A DNA stretch of 64,000 bases from Brevibacterium yomogidense (lineage in GTDB: Bacteria > Actinomycetota > Actinomycetes > Actinomycetales > Brevibacteriaceae), in assembly GCF_900163715.1 (NCBI RefSeq), contig NZ_FWFF01000013.1:89763-153762 (forward strand), in the 5' to 3' direction. Position numbers and translations under genes: made by a program. Positions 43,442 through 52,418 of the stretch are shown here, one piece after another. The notes beneath the pieces were generated by a model, which saw only the letters and a program-made list of their open reading frames with translations, did no database searches and had not been told where the DNA came from. Position 1 is the first letter of the stretch; the number at the start of each line of letters is the position of its first letter.

Positions 43442-45106
43442 TCACGCATGTGCCCGGTCCAGCGCGGCCCGCACGAGGCCGGCGAAGAGCGGGTGGGGTC
43501 GGGTGGGCCTGCTCTTCAGCTCCGGATGCGCCTGCGTCGCGACGTAGAACGGGTGGACGTCCTCCGGCAGTTCCACGAACTCGACGAGGGACCCGTCCGG
43601 CGAGGTGCCGGCGACGCGCAGACCCGCGTCCTCGAGCCGTGCCCGGTAGTCGCCATTCACCTCGTAGCGGTGCCGATGGCGCTCGGTCACGTCCGTCGTG
43701 CCGTAGGCGGCAGCGGTGAGTGTGCCCTCCGCGAGCACGGCGGGGAAGCGTCCCAGGCGCATCGTGCCGCCCAGGTCCGCGTCCCCGTCGACGATCGCGC
43801 GCTGCTCTGCGAGGGTCGCGATGACGGGTTCCCGCGTGTCCGGGTCGAATTCGGTCGACGAGGCGTCGGCCAGTCCCAGGACGGACCTCGCGTACTCGAT
43901 CACCATGCACTGCATCCCGAGGCACAGTCCCAGTGCCGGCAGTCCTGTGGTCCGGGCATGGGTGAGGGCTCCGAGCTTCCCCTCGATGCCCCGGATGCCG
44001 AATCCGCCGGGCACGCAGATCGCGTCGACGTCCGCCAGCCGGGCCGCGGCGCCCTCCGGCGTCTCGCAGGAATCGGAGGGGATCCAGCGGATCTCGACCC
44101 GCGCATCGTGTGCGAAGCCGCCGTGCCGCAGCGCCTCCGTGACGGAGAGGTAGGCGTCCGGCAGGTCGACGTACTTGCCGACCAGCCCCACGGTGACCCG
44201 TTCGGAGGGGTGGTGGACGCGCTCGAGCAGCGCGTCCCAGTCGCGCCAGTCGACGTCCCGGAACGGCAGGTCGAGGCGGCGCACCGCGTAGACGTCGAGT
44301 CCCCCGTCGTGGAGCACGCGCGGGATGTCGTAGATGCTCGCGGCGTCGACGCACGGCACCACGGCCTCGAGGTCGACGTCGCAGGACGCGGAGATCTTCT
44401 GCCGGATCGATTCCGGCAGGTCCCTGTCGGCGCGGAGCACGATCGCGTCCGGGGTGATCCCGATGGACCGCAGCTGTGCGACGGAGTGCTGGGTGGGCTT
44501 CGTCTTCAGCTCGCCGCTGGGAGCGAGGTAGGGCACGAGCGACACGTGGATGAAGAGTGCGTTCTCCCGGCCGATGTCGTGACGGACCTGCCGGGCGGCC
44601 TCGAGGAAGGGAAGCGATTCGATGTCGCCGACGGTGCCGCCGATCTCCGTGATGATGACGTCCGGCGCCCCGTCGTCGGTGCGCTGCGCCTGCGCCCGCA
44701 TCCGCTCCTTGATCTCATCCGTGATGTGCGGGATCACCTGGACCGTATCGCCCAGATAGGCGCCGCGCCGCTCCTTCGCGATGACGGACGAGTAGACCTG
44801 GCCCGTCGTGATGTTCGCCGTCGCGTCCAGTGAGACGTCGAGGAACCGCTCGTAGTGACCGATGTCGAGGTCGGTCTCCGCACCGTCGTCGGTGATGAAG
44901 ACCTCTCCGTGCTGGAACGGGTTCATCGTCCCCGGGTCCACGTTGAGATAGGGATCGAGCTTCTGCATCGCGACCCGCAGCCCGCGCCTGCTGAGGAGAT
45001 GGCCGAGGCTGGAAGCCGTGAGCCCCTTCCCCAGCGAGGAGGCCACGCCACCGGTCACGAAGATCTGTCGAGTCTGCTGGATGCCGTCGGTACTCAGTCG
45101 TCTCAC
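43442..45106 (-). CDS. pyrG: CTP synthase
   Basis: Converts UTP to CTP with glutamine as nitrogen donor. The synthetase domain starts with [19 protein letters not shown] and has [19 protein letters not shown]. The C-terminal glutaminase has the oxyanion strand [14 protein letters not shown] and nucleophile Cys in [15 protein letters not shown], with a HPE near the end ([10 protein letters not shown]). Of two tandem GTG codons, 45106 is favoured because GGAGG is 6 nt upstream. The 554-residue length is typical. Confidence 0.96.
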   Translation of the reverse strand: MRRLSTDGIQQTRQIFVTGGVASSLGKGLTASSLGHLLSRRGLRVAMQKLDPYLNVDPGTMNPFQHGEVFITDDGAETDLDIGHYERFLDVSLDATANITTGQVYSSVIAKERRGAYLGDTVQVIPHITDEIKERMRAQAQRTDDGAPDVIITEIGGTVGDIESLPFLEAARQVRHDIGRENALFIHVSLVPYLAPSGELKTKPTQHSVAQLRSIGITPDAIVLRADRDLPESIRQKISASCDVDLEAVVPCVDAASIYDIPRVLHDGGLDVYAVRRLDLPFRDVDWRDWDALLERVHHPSERVTVGLVGKYVDLPDAYLSVTEALRHGGFAHDARVEIRWIPSDSCETPEGAAARLADVDAICVPGGFGIRGIEGKLGALTHARTTGLPALGLCLGMQCMVIEYARSVLGLADASSTEFDPDTREPVIATLAEQRAIVDGDADLGGTMRLGRFPAVLAEGTLTAAAYGTTDVTERHRHRYEVNGDYRARLEDAGLRVAGTSPDGSLVEFVELPEDVHPFYVATQAHPELKSRPTRPHPLFAGLVRAALDRAHA

Positions 45107-45137
45107 CACGGACCTCCACCCTACCAGTGCGGCCTGC

Positions 45138-46277
45138 TCACCGGCGGTGGACGAGCGCCTCCGCGTACACGTCGAGGAGGTCGTCCGCGATGAGCGCGGC
45201 GGGGTCGACGTCGTCGACGCGCCGCCTCGCGGCGAAGGCGGCCGACGTCCGGACCTCCGGGGAATCCACGAGCGCCGTGATCGCCGCCAGCAGCCCGGGT
45301 GTGTCATCCGCGTCGACGCGCGCGGCCGAATCGCCCCACGGACGGGCGGTGCGCGCGTCCCCCAGGATCACCGTCGCCCGTCCCAGCTGCATGAGGCCCT
45401 CGACGTCGACACCGGTCATGCTCTTCGAGCCCACGACCACGTCCGCGGCCGCCAGCACGTCCGCGACCGACCCCTCGTCGGCCAGCACGATCGGGTGCGT
45501 GCGGGTGAAGGCGTTCTCGATCGTGCTGCGTTCGCGGCCCGCTCCGGTCAGTGCGAAGACCACGCGCCGATCCGGCCGGTGGTCGAACATCGTGACGGCG
45601 GCCTCGAGGTAGGTCGTGAGGTCGTCGCCGTCGACAAGCCGCATAGGCGTGGCGACGAGGAAGGAGCCCGGCTGCAGCCCGAGGTTCTCGCGCACCTGCG
45701 CACGACCGACGGTGGGCGCCAGCCGCTGGACGACGTCGGGACGACGCAGCTGCGCGCGCTCCGTGACCGGGACCCCGTCGGTGAAGTGCGAGACGGTCGG
45801 TGCGGTCGTGCCCAGGACGACGGCTGCGGTCCGCTCCACGATCTTCGCGGAGGCCGCGTCGACGACGTTCGAGGAGTGGAAGCGGCCGACGGTCGCGACG
45901 AGGGCGGGGCGCATGCGTGCGGGCAGCCCTGTCTGAGCAGCCCCGGCGAGTGCTGCGGCGTGCAGACCATGTGCGTGGACCACGTCGACGTGGCGGTAGT
46001 GCTGGTGGAGGGTGAGGCTGCTGCCGGGATCGGCGCTCGTCACGCGGTCGCGAGCGTCGATCGGGATGATCACGAGCGCCGGGAACTCCGGGAGGTCCAG
46101 ACGGCTGATCACGGATGCGCGTGCGGCGACCGCCACCTGTCTCCCTGCTGCGAGGTGGCCGCGGATCGCGTCCACGGCGACTTCGCCGATCACGCCGCGC
46201 GTCGTCGTGACGACGTGGAGTATGCGGGCGTCAGGGTCCAGCCCCGTCGACTCGAGCTGTCCGTGATCCTCGAACAT
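45138..46277 (-). CDS. Glycosyltransferase family 4-like protein (divergent)
   Basis: A 379-residue GT-B fold protein. The N-terminus has an [20 protein letters not shown] opening and [14 protein letters not shown]; the C-terminal domain includes [20 protein letters not shown] and a [18 protein letters not shown] segment. The EX7E motif of family 4 is weak. The acceptor and donor are unknown. It lies between a typical family 4 glycosyltransferase and pyrG and 94 nt from the former. GGAAGG is upstream of the ATG. It belongs to a local glycan assembly set with the MurJ-like and MraY-like genes by context. Confidence 0.75.
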   Translation of the reverse strand: MFEDHGQLESTGLDPDARILHVVTTTRGVIGEVAVDAIRGHLAAGRQVAVAARASVISRLDLPEFPALVIIPIDARDRVTSADPGSSLTLHQHYRHVDVVHAHGLHAAALAGAAQTGLPARMRPALVATVGRFHSSNVVDAASAKIVERTAAVVLGTTAPTVSHFTDGVPVTERAQLRRPDVVQRLAPTVGRAQVRENLGLQPGSFLVATPMRLVDGDDLTTYLEAAVTMFDHRPDRRVVFALTGAGRERSTIENAFTRTHPIVLADEGSVADVLAAADVVVGSKSMTGVDVEGLMQLGRATVILGDARTARPWGDSAARVDADDTPGLLAAITALVDSPEVRTSAAFAARRRVDDVDPAALIADDLLDVYAEALVHRR

Positions 46278-46311
46278 GTGCGTATCCTTCCGATCCTGCG
46301 ACAGTGCGCGG

Positions 46312-46327
46312 ACCGTCCGAGGACGGT
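46312..46327. promoter_or_regulatory. Palindromic ACCGTCC-GA-GGACGGT element
   Basis: A near-perfect 16-nt palindrome lies in the 94-nt gap between the two glycosyltransferase genes. A third copy of ACCGTCC follows at 46334-46340. The same 7-mer recurs at 47526-47532 and 47580-47586 on the other side of the second glycosyltransferase gene. It may be an operator or a weak terminator. Confidence 0.4.
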
Positions 46328-46371
46328 TTGGGCACCGTCCCGGGTCGCACGCGACTTCAGCGCTCCACAGC

Positions 46372-47502
46372 CTACCGGCTGACCTCCGTGTACGCCGCCC
46401 GGACCGTCTGCGCGGCGTCCTCCTCGTTCGGCAGTTCGAGCGCGCGCAGCGCCGCCTTCCGGCCCAGGTCCGCGCGGAGCTGCGGGTCCTCGAGCAGCCG
46501 TCGCAGCCCTGCGGCGAAGGCCTGCGCGTCGCCCTGCGGCACGAAGATGCCCGCGTCCCCCACGAGCTCCGGGGTCCCGCCGGTCGCCGTCGCGAGGATC
46601 GCTCTGCCTGCGAGCATCGCCTCCTGCAGCACGAGTGCGCGGGCCTCCCACCGGCTGGAGAGGAGGAAGACGTCGCTCACCTGGTTGAGTGCGGCGACAT
46701 CGCTCCGCTGGCCCAGGAAGTGCACGGCGGGCCTGCGCCCCGCCTGCGTGTGCTCCTCGATCCGACGGGTGAGGCGTGCCTGCTCGTGCTCGTCCGCCGA
46801 TCCGGCGATGAGGCACTGCGCTTCGGGGTGGTCGTGCGCGATGTCCGCGAGCGCGTCGATGAGGACGTCGTAGTCCTTCTGCGGCGCGATCCGCCCGACG
46901 GCCAGGAGCAGGGTGTCGGTGCGGGGGATCCCCAGCTCCTGCGTCAGCGAGCTGCGCAGCAGGGAGGTGTTCACGTCCTCGGCCGGGCCCTGGGGCGGTG
47001 AGGCCGCCGCGGCGAAGCGTGCACTCCCCGCCCCCAGATCCTTCGCGAGGTCGACCAGGTCCTCGCTCGCGCCGAGAACCAGGTCTGCGCCCCGCGCGAT
47101 CGCGGTCGCGACCATCTTCTCGATACGACCGCGCACTCCCTGGCCCATGAGTGTGTTGTGCCAGCTCGACACGAAGCCCGGACGCTTCCGCATGAGAGAC
47201 AGCGCTGCCAGGGTGACGAGCGAGGCGCGGAAGCCGTGCGCGTGGACGACGTCGGCCCGGAACGTCGTCACGAGGCGCCGGAGCCGGGCGACGACCGCAG
47301 CATCGCCGGGACCCACCGATGTGCTGATGCCGAGGGGGGCGAAGCGGACGTGCGGCCGGTCGTCGAAGCCGAACTGCTCCTGGGTCTGCGCGGGGCCGAT
47401 CACGCCGACGGTGTCACCCGCCTGCGCGAGGCTGCGGGCGAGTGCGGCGACGTGTGTGCCGACTCCGCCCGTCGACGTGCCCAGCACGATGAGGACCCGC
47501 AT
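46372..47502 (-). CDS. Glycosyltransferase family 4 protein
   Basis: A 376-residue retaining GT-B glycosyltransferase. The acceptor domain begins VLIVLGTSTGGVGTHVAALA and includes [18 protein letters not shown] sequence. The donor domain shows PQKDYDVLIDAL, IAGSADEHEQ, and the EX7E motif in SRWEARALVLQEAMLAGRA followed by GTPELVGDAGIFVPQGD. The sugar and lipid substrates are unknown. It is flanked on both sides by GGACGGT-containing intergenic regions. Confidence 0.9.
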   Translation of the reverse strand: MRVLIVLGTSTGGVGTHVAALARSLAQAGDTVGVIGPAQTQEQFGFDDRPHVRFAPLGISTSVGPGDAAVVARLRRLVTTFRADVVHAHGFRASLVTLAALSLMRKRPGFVSSWHNTLMGQGVRGRIEKMVATAIARGADLVLGASEDLVDLAKDLGAGSARFAAAASPPQGPAEDVNTSLLRSSLTQELGIPRTDTLLLAVGRIAPQKDYDVLIDALADIAHDHPEAQCLIAGSADEHEQARLTRRIEEHTQAGRRPAVHFLGQRSDVAALNQVSDVFLLSSRWEARALVLQEAMLAGRAILATATGGTPELVGDAGIFVPQGDAQAFAAGLRRLLEDPQLRADLGRKAALRALELPNEEDAAQTVRAAYTEVSR

Positions 47503-47535
47503 GCGTCGATTCCCTTCACGTCGCCGGACGGTGCA

Positions 47536-47557
47536 TGGTCCCGCAGCTGCGGGACCA
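47536..47557. promoter_or_regulatory. 22-nt perfect palindrome upstream of the glycosyltransferase gene
   Basis: TGGTCCCGCAG paired with CTGCGGGACCA forms an uninterrupted palindrome between the murJ-like stop and the glycosyltransferase start, about 34 nt before the latter. It could be a dimer-binding operator or the hairpin of a terminator after the murJ-like gene. Confidence 0.5.
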
Positions 47558-47620
47558 GGGCCCCAGGCTATCGCCCTCCGGACGGTCGGAGCGGCACCGC
47601 CACGGGAGATCGGAGTGATG

Positions 47621-49255
47621 TCAGCGCAGCGCGCGCACGTGGGTGATAGTCCCCCGGTCCGCGAGTGCCACGAGTGCGAGGACGATCACGAGCGCCACCG
47701 CACCGCCGGCTGCGCCTGCGGCGACCGATCCGACGGGAGACGTGCCGACGACGGCGCCGAGGCCCGACGCCGTCAGGGATCCGGCCACGGCTCCCAGCAC
47801 GGCGCCGACGGCCGCGATGACGATGGTGCGCGGGACCCCTGCGGCCGAGGCACGGCCGCGCACGCGGAGGATCCCCCCGATCAGTCCGACCGCCGCAGCG
47901 GTCATGCCGATGACGTGCGCCGCGCCCAGGAGGACGAGCGTGCGCGGAACGGGGTCCCCCGCGACGAGGGGGATGCCCGCCACGACGCTCAGGGCGACGA
48001 CCCCCCAGCCCACCGCTGTCGCGATCGCGGCGGCCCGCGACTGCTCCAGTGCGTAGAACACCCGCGTGCCCCATGCGACGAAGCACCAGCCCGGCACCGC
48101 CCACGCGATGACGCGGACGGTGTCTCCGAGCGCTGCGAAGAGCTCAGGAGAGTCCCCGCTCGCCGCGTCGCGGGTCGAGAAGAAGATCTCCAGCGGGGTC
48201 GCCGCCGCGGTCAGCAGGGCGGCTCCGGCGAAGCCGAGGGCGAGGACGAGGCGCGAGGTCCTCGCGATCGCCGCGTCGACGTCCCCGGGTCCCCGGTCCG
48301 CGGACTCGTGCGGTTCTGCGCTGGGCGTGCGCGCGGCGGCCGCCAGCTCTGACAGGCGCGGGAACGCGACGGTGGCGACGGGGACGGCGAGCACGGCATA
48401 GGGAAGCAGGTAGACGGCCTGGATGTAGCTGAAGACGACGAACACGCCGGTGCCGCCGACGTTGTTGGACACGACCATGATCATCAGCGTCGCCGCCTGC
48501 TGTGCGAGGAGGACCGTCATGCCTGCGGCCGCGAGCCGGACCGCGCGGGCCCCGACGCCGTCGGGGAACCGCCACGTCAGTCGGATGCGCAGTCCGGTGC
48601 GCAGGGTCGGAAGCGCCAGCGGCAGGGCGAGGGCGACCACGCCCGCCGTCGTCCCCCAGCCCAGCAGTGCCAGCGCCGCCGGGTCCTCGGTCGCGACCTC
48701 GGGCCCGCGCAGACGAGCGTAGCCCACGTAGACGCCGATGACGATCAGACTGGAGACCAGCGGCATGAACGCCGGCCACAGGAACCTCCGGTGCGCCTGG
48801 AGGACTCCGGTCAGCACTCCGCCGATCGCGTAGAGCACCAGCTGGGGCGCGAACATGAGGAGGAACCCCGCCCCGTAGGCGACTTCCGTCTCATGGTCCA
48901 GCACGATTCCGGCGATCTGCTCCCGGAAGACCACGATGAGGACGGCGAGCGGCAGCGTGAGGGACACGGACCACGTGAGGAGTGCGGACGCGATGCGGGA
49001 CGCGGTCCCCTTGTCAGCGCGCGACAGCGGGCCTGCCAGCAGCGGCACGACGGCACCCGCGAGCGCTCCTCCCGCGACCACCTCGTAGAGGATGTTCGGC
49101 ACCTGGTTGGCCGACTGGTAGGCGGTGCCGATCGCACCTGCGCCCACGGACGGGGAGAAGACGAGCAGCCGCCCGAAGCCCACCAGTCGGGACAGGAGCG
49201 TCGCGACGGAGACGAGGAGTGCGGCCGACGCGACGAAGCGCAGCAGCCGCGGCAT
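47621..49255 (-). CDS. MurJ/MviN-like lipid flippase family protein
   Basis: A 544-residue polytopic membrane protein of the MOP superfamily with about 14 helices. It has the MurJ-like opening LLSRLVGFGRLLVFSPSVG, then GTAYQSANQVPNILYEVVAG and GVLQAHRRFLWPAFMPL. MurJ flips lipid II; this copy lies apart from the division cluster, so it may flip lipid II or another polyprenyl-linked sugar. It starts within the stop of the MraY-like gene (TGATG), a strong hint of joint function. It is probably the last gene of the operon that begins at the TPR protein. Confidence 0.85.
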   Translation of the reverse strand: MPRLLRFVASAALLVSVATLLSRLVGFGRLLVFSPSVGAGAIGTAYQSANQVPNILYEVVAGGALAGAVVPLLAGPLSRADKGTASRIASALLTWSVSLTLPLAVLIVVFREQIAGIVLDHETEVAYGAGFLLMFAPQLVLYAIGGVLTGVLQAHRRFLWPAFMPLVSSLIVIGVYVGYARLRGPEVATEDPAALALLGWGTTAGVVALALPLALPTLRTGLRIRLTWRFPDGVGARAVRLAAAGMTVLLAQQAATLMIMVVSNNVGGTGVFVVFSYIQAVYLLPYAVLAVPVATVAFPRLSELAAAARTPSAEPHESADRGPGDVDAAIARTSRLVLALGFAGAALLTAAATPLEIFFSTRDAASGDSPELFAALGDTVRVIAWAVPGWCFVAWGTRVFYALEQSRAAAIATAVGWGVVALSVVAGIPLVAGDPVPRTLVLLGAAHVIGMTAAAVGLIGGILRVRGRASAAGVPRTIVIAAVGAVLGAVAGSLTASGLGAVVGTSPVGSVAAGAAGGAVALVIVLALVALADRGTITHVRALR

Positions 49256-50139
49256 CAGCGGCCCAGCGCGTCGAGGTGGCGCAGTCCCGGCGTCGACTCG
49301 ATCACCCGGGTGAACGAGACGCGCTCGCTCGCCAGCGTCAGTGCCGCGAGGACCGCGAGCTCGCAGACCAGCCGGGGGCGGGACGCGGTGAGCGCACTGC
49401 GCAGGCCGATCGCGGCGCCCAGGGCGTTGGCACCGGCGTCTCCGAGCATGGTCGAGCCCGCGAAGTCGTCGCGCAGCAGCGCCGCGGTGGTGCCGAGCAC
49501 GCCGCTCGCGAGGACCCGCGAGCCCGCGTCCCGCTCGGTCCGCAGCGCAGTGCTCGTGCACTGCTCACGTGCCCCGGGGAGCAGGTCGATGAGCGCGTGG
49601 CCCGTGACCATGACGAGCCCGGCCTTGAACGCGCGCCCGGGACGCAGGTCGAGCAGGTTGAGCAGGTTCGCGGTGCCTGCGACGACGCCGCCGGCGAGCA
49701 CTGCGTCGGCCAGCCGGCCGACGGGGGTCCGCGCGTTGGTGCGCAGCAGCGCGCTCGCGACGACGGCTGCGACGGGGATGCCGATGACCTTCAGCGCGCC
49801 GGTCGTGACCTCTCCGCGCGCCAGCGCGCCGAGGTGTCCGCGCAGCCCCTTCGAGGCACCGGACTCCGCGAAGTCGTCGACGGCTCCCAGCACCCCTGCG
49901 GTTCCCACTGCGGTCAGTGCGGCGGTCCTCCCCGCGGCTCCGGGGACGCACGCCGCCGCCGCGAGCAGTCCCGCACTCGCCGCCGGACCCTCGAGCAGAG
50001 ACACGGGACGGCCCGCATGGTTCTCGCGCACGAGGAGCGGCCAGCGCGCGTCTGCGCGCCCGCGGGCCCGCATCACGCCGACGGAGACCGCCGCAGCGAG
50101 ACCCGCGGCCAGCACCGCCCGTGGGACCCGGCTGCTCAC
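49255..50139 (-). CDS. MraY/WecA-like membrane protein (divergent phosphoglycosyltransferase)
   Basis: A 294-residue membrane protein with about eight hydrophobic segments. It keeps traces of the polyprenyl-phosphate N-acetylhexosamine-1-phosphate transferase family: VLGAVDDFAES (Asp-Asp), TANLLNLLDLRPGRAFK and TMLGDAGANALGAAIGL. The DG-DG catalytic segment is replaced by DLRPGR and the His-rich loop is absent, so catalysis is uncertain. GTG start overlapping the steB stop; its stop overlaps the murJ-like start. A similar unnamed protein accompanies MurJ-like genes in other actinobacteria. Function is unproven. Confidence 0.72.
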   Translation of the reverse strand: MSSRVPRAVLAAGLAAAVSVGVMRARGRADARWPLLVRENHAGRPVSLLEGPAASAGLLAAAACVPGAAGRTAALTAVGTAGVLGAVDDFAESGASKGLRGHLGALARGEVTTGALKVIGIPVAAVVASALLRTNARTPVGRLADAVLAGGVVAGTANLLNLLDLRPGRAFKAGLVMVTGHALIDLLPGAREQCTSTALRTERDAGSRVLASGVLGTTAALLRDDFAGSTMLGDAGANALGAAIGLRSALTASRPRLVCELAVLAALTLASERVSFTRVIESTPGLRHLDALGR

Positions 50140-51137
50140 TGGCCCTCCGGCAGGACCGCCGTCGCACCCTGCCCGGTGCCGTAGTCCCCGAACGAACCGT
50201 CGATCGCGGCTTCGACGACCAGTGGGACCAGGACGGTGCCGGTCGACAGATCCGTGCCGTCGACGGTCGACAGGTCGACCCGGTCGGACCGCAGCGTCGC
50301 GAGCAGTCCTCCCGTCGCGGACGCGGAGGGTCCCGCGACCACGACGACGGTCTCGCCCGCGAGCGCGGAGGCGAAATCGGCGTGGATCGCCACGGAGTCG
50401 GCGGGTGCCGCGGCCTCGGCGGTGGGAGTCGGCGTGGCGGAGGGCGATGCCTCTGCCGAGGCATCCTGCTGCACGGACGGGGCGATCACGACGGCGGCGT
50501 CGGCCTCAGCCCACTGCCCGCCCGCGATCCGGTCGGCATCGGACAGGATCCCGAAGAGGTCCTGCGACGCGGACTGCCGGGAGTCGGCGGATTCCTCCGC
50601 GTCCTCCGGCGCGTCCGTGGGCTGCGCCGACGCGTCCTCCTCCACGGCCTGCGCCTGGGCGCCGAGTGCCTTCGCGAGCGCCGCGCCCACGACCGCGGAG
50701 TCGTCGTCCGGCAGCGAGCCGTCCGCGTCGCGCAGCGCAGTGAGGAGCTCCGCATCGGGAGCCGCGAACGCGTCCTCGCCCAGGCTCACGTCGGAGGCGA
50801 TGCTGCCGCCGGCCTCCTCCGCGCGCGCACTCGCCGCGTCCGCCGCGTCGTTGTCCGCACCGGCCAGGCGGATGACCGTCACCGACCGGTCCGTCAGGGA
50901 GTCGGCGATGAGGTCTGACGCGGTCGCGTCCACGAATGCCGCCGTCTGCTCCGTGTGCGTGCGCGCCTCGTCGAGCTCTGTGCGCAGCGTGTCGCGGTCT
51001 GTGCGCAGGGCATCGACCTGTGACTGGAGGGAGCTGCCGATCGGGCCCTGCAGCGGTCCGGCGCCCAGCACGATCCCGACGGCGAGCGCCAGGAAGACCG
51101 AGATGAGCGAGACGAGGTGGTAGCGGAAGTCGATCAC
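50136..51137 (-). CDS. steB: SteB/MctB (CopT) family envelope protein
   Basis: A 333-residue protein opening MIDFRYHLVSLISVFLALAV, one N-terminal membrane helix followed by a coiled coil (about residues 35-70). This is the hallmark of the mycobacterial MctB copper-export protein and corynebacterial SteB. Residues 165-240 are a low-complexity Ala/Asp/Ser/Pro/Thr insertion. With SteA it is implicated in cell separation in corynebacteria; MctB was linked to copper tolerance. The true molecular role is unsettled. It overlaps steA by 4 bp. Confidence 0.87.
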   Translation of the reverse strand: MIDFRYHLVSLISVFLALAVGIVLGAGPLQGPIGSSLQSQVDALRTDRDTLRTELDEARTHTEQTAAFVDATASDLIADSLTDRSVTVIRLAGADNDAADAASARAEEAGGSIASDVSLGEDAFAAPDAELLTALRDADGSLPDDDSAVVGAALAKALGAQAQAVEEDASAQPTDAPEDAEESADSRQSASQDLFGILSDADRIAGGQWAEADAAVVIAPSVQQDASAEASPSATPTPTAEAAAPADSVAIHADFASALAGETVVVVAGPSASATGGLLATLRSDRVDLSTVDGTDLSTGTVLVPLVVEAAIDGSFGDYGTGQGATAVLPEGQ

Positions 51138-52408
51138 TGTGAGCTCAGTCCTCCGAGGTCAGGGTCGTCGAGGGGGCCGAGCGCCTCGGGTGCGGGGAAT
51201 GCGGGCAGGGCTACTGCGGTCGGGTCGCCGAACAGCGATCCCAGCCACTGGAAGAAGCCGTCGAACTGGGCGGCGATGAGCCCGAACGCGGTCTGGCCCG
51301 CGGCCGTCGCGGACATCGCCGCGACGAGCGCGACGACACCGGCGAGTGCGAGGAGCATGAGCTGCCCCGTGCCGATCCGCTGCCGGTACAGCAGGGACAC
51401 GCCCTTCGCGTCGAGCAGCTTGCTGCCCACGCGCAGGCGGGTGAGGAACGTCGAGGCCATGCCCTTGCGGCCCTTGTCGAGGAACTCAATGAGGGTGTCG
51501 TGCGTGCCGACGGCGACGATGAGCTGTGCGCCCTTGTCGTCGGCCAGCAGCATGGCGATGTCCTCGCTGGTCCCCGACGCCGCGAACTTCACGGAGTCCA
51601 TGCCCAGGTCGCTGACGCGCTCGACGCCCGGGGCGTTCCCGTCGCGGTAGGCGTGGACGACGAGCTCGGCACCGCTGGTGAGCGCCGCGTCGGACACGGA
51701 GTCCATGTCGCCGACGATCATGTCCGGCCGGTGACCGGCCTCCATGATCGCGTCCGCGCCTCCGTCGACCCCGATGAGGACGGGACGCTGCTCGCGGATG
51801 TAGGGGCGCAGAGCGGCGAGGTCCTCCTTGTAGTGGTATCCGCGCACGACGATGAGCGCGTGGCGGCCCTCGAACGACGTGCGCACCTGCGGGACCTCGA
51901 GGCTGTCGTCCAGGAGGTCGGAGTCCTTCTGGATGTACTCCACCGTGTTCGCGACGAAGTCCGCGAGCACGGTGTTCATCCCGGACTCCGCATCCTGCAT
52001 CGCCTTCTCGATGGAGGATGTGGTCTGCACAGTGCCCGAGGCGATGACGGTCTCCCCGCGCACCAGGTCACCTCCGTGGAGCGAGAGCTCCTCGCCCTCC
52101 TCGACGAGGTCCTCGAAGAGCTCCTCCCCCACGTCGTCGACGAGCGGGATGCCTGCGGCGATGATGATGCCGGGGCCCAGGTTCGGGTAGGCGCCGGACA
52201 CCGATCGGTGTGCATTGACGACCGCTGCGGGGCGGCAGTCGACGAGGGCTTCCGCGGACACCCGGTCGATGTCCGAGTGGCGGATCACGGCGATGTCGCC
52301 GGGCTGAAGCCGCTTCGTGAGGTCTTTCGTGCGTCTGTCGATCCGGGTCGCGGTCGGTCCGACCGGTGCATCCGTCTCCACGCGCTCGCGGGTCTTGCGC
52401 TGAATCAT
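51134..52408 (-). CDS. steA: SteA family cytokinetic-ring protein
   Basis: A 424-residue protein of the Rv1697/SteA family. The N-terminal half has GDIAVIRHSDIDRVSAEALV and NAHRSVSGAYPNLGPGIIIA. The middle (about 190-330) resembles a thiamine-pyrophosphokinase fold with GVDGGADAIMEAGHRPDMIV and VGDMDSVSD. A transmembrane segment (LMLLALAGVVALVAAM) lies near residue 355. In corynebacteria SteA and SteB localise to the division site and act in daughter-cell separation. It lies between recN and steB as expected. Confidence 0.9.
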   Translation of the reverse strand: MIQRKTRERVETDAPVGPTATRIDRRTKDLTKRLQPGDIAVIRHSDIDRVSAEALVDCRPAAVVNAHRSVSGAYPNLGPGIIIAAGIPLVDDVGEELFEDLVEEGEELSLHGGDLVRGETVIASGTVQTTSSIEKAMQDAESGMNTVLADFVANTVEYIQKDSDLLDDSLEVPQVRTSFEGRHALIVVRGYHYKEDLAALRPYIREQRPVLIGVDGGADAIMEAGHRPDMIVGDMDSVSDAALTSGAELVVHAYRDGNAPGVERVSDLGMDSVKFAASGTSEDIAMLLADDKGAQLIVAVGTHDTLIEFLDKGRKGMASTFLTRLRVGSKLLDAKGVSLLYRQRIGTGQLMLLALAGVVALVAAMSATAAGQTAFGLIAAQFDGFFQWLGSLFGDPTAVALPAFPAPEALGPLDDPDLGGLSSQ

Positions 52409-52418
52409 GATGAGGACA

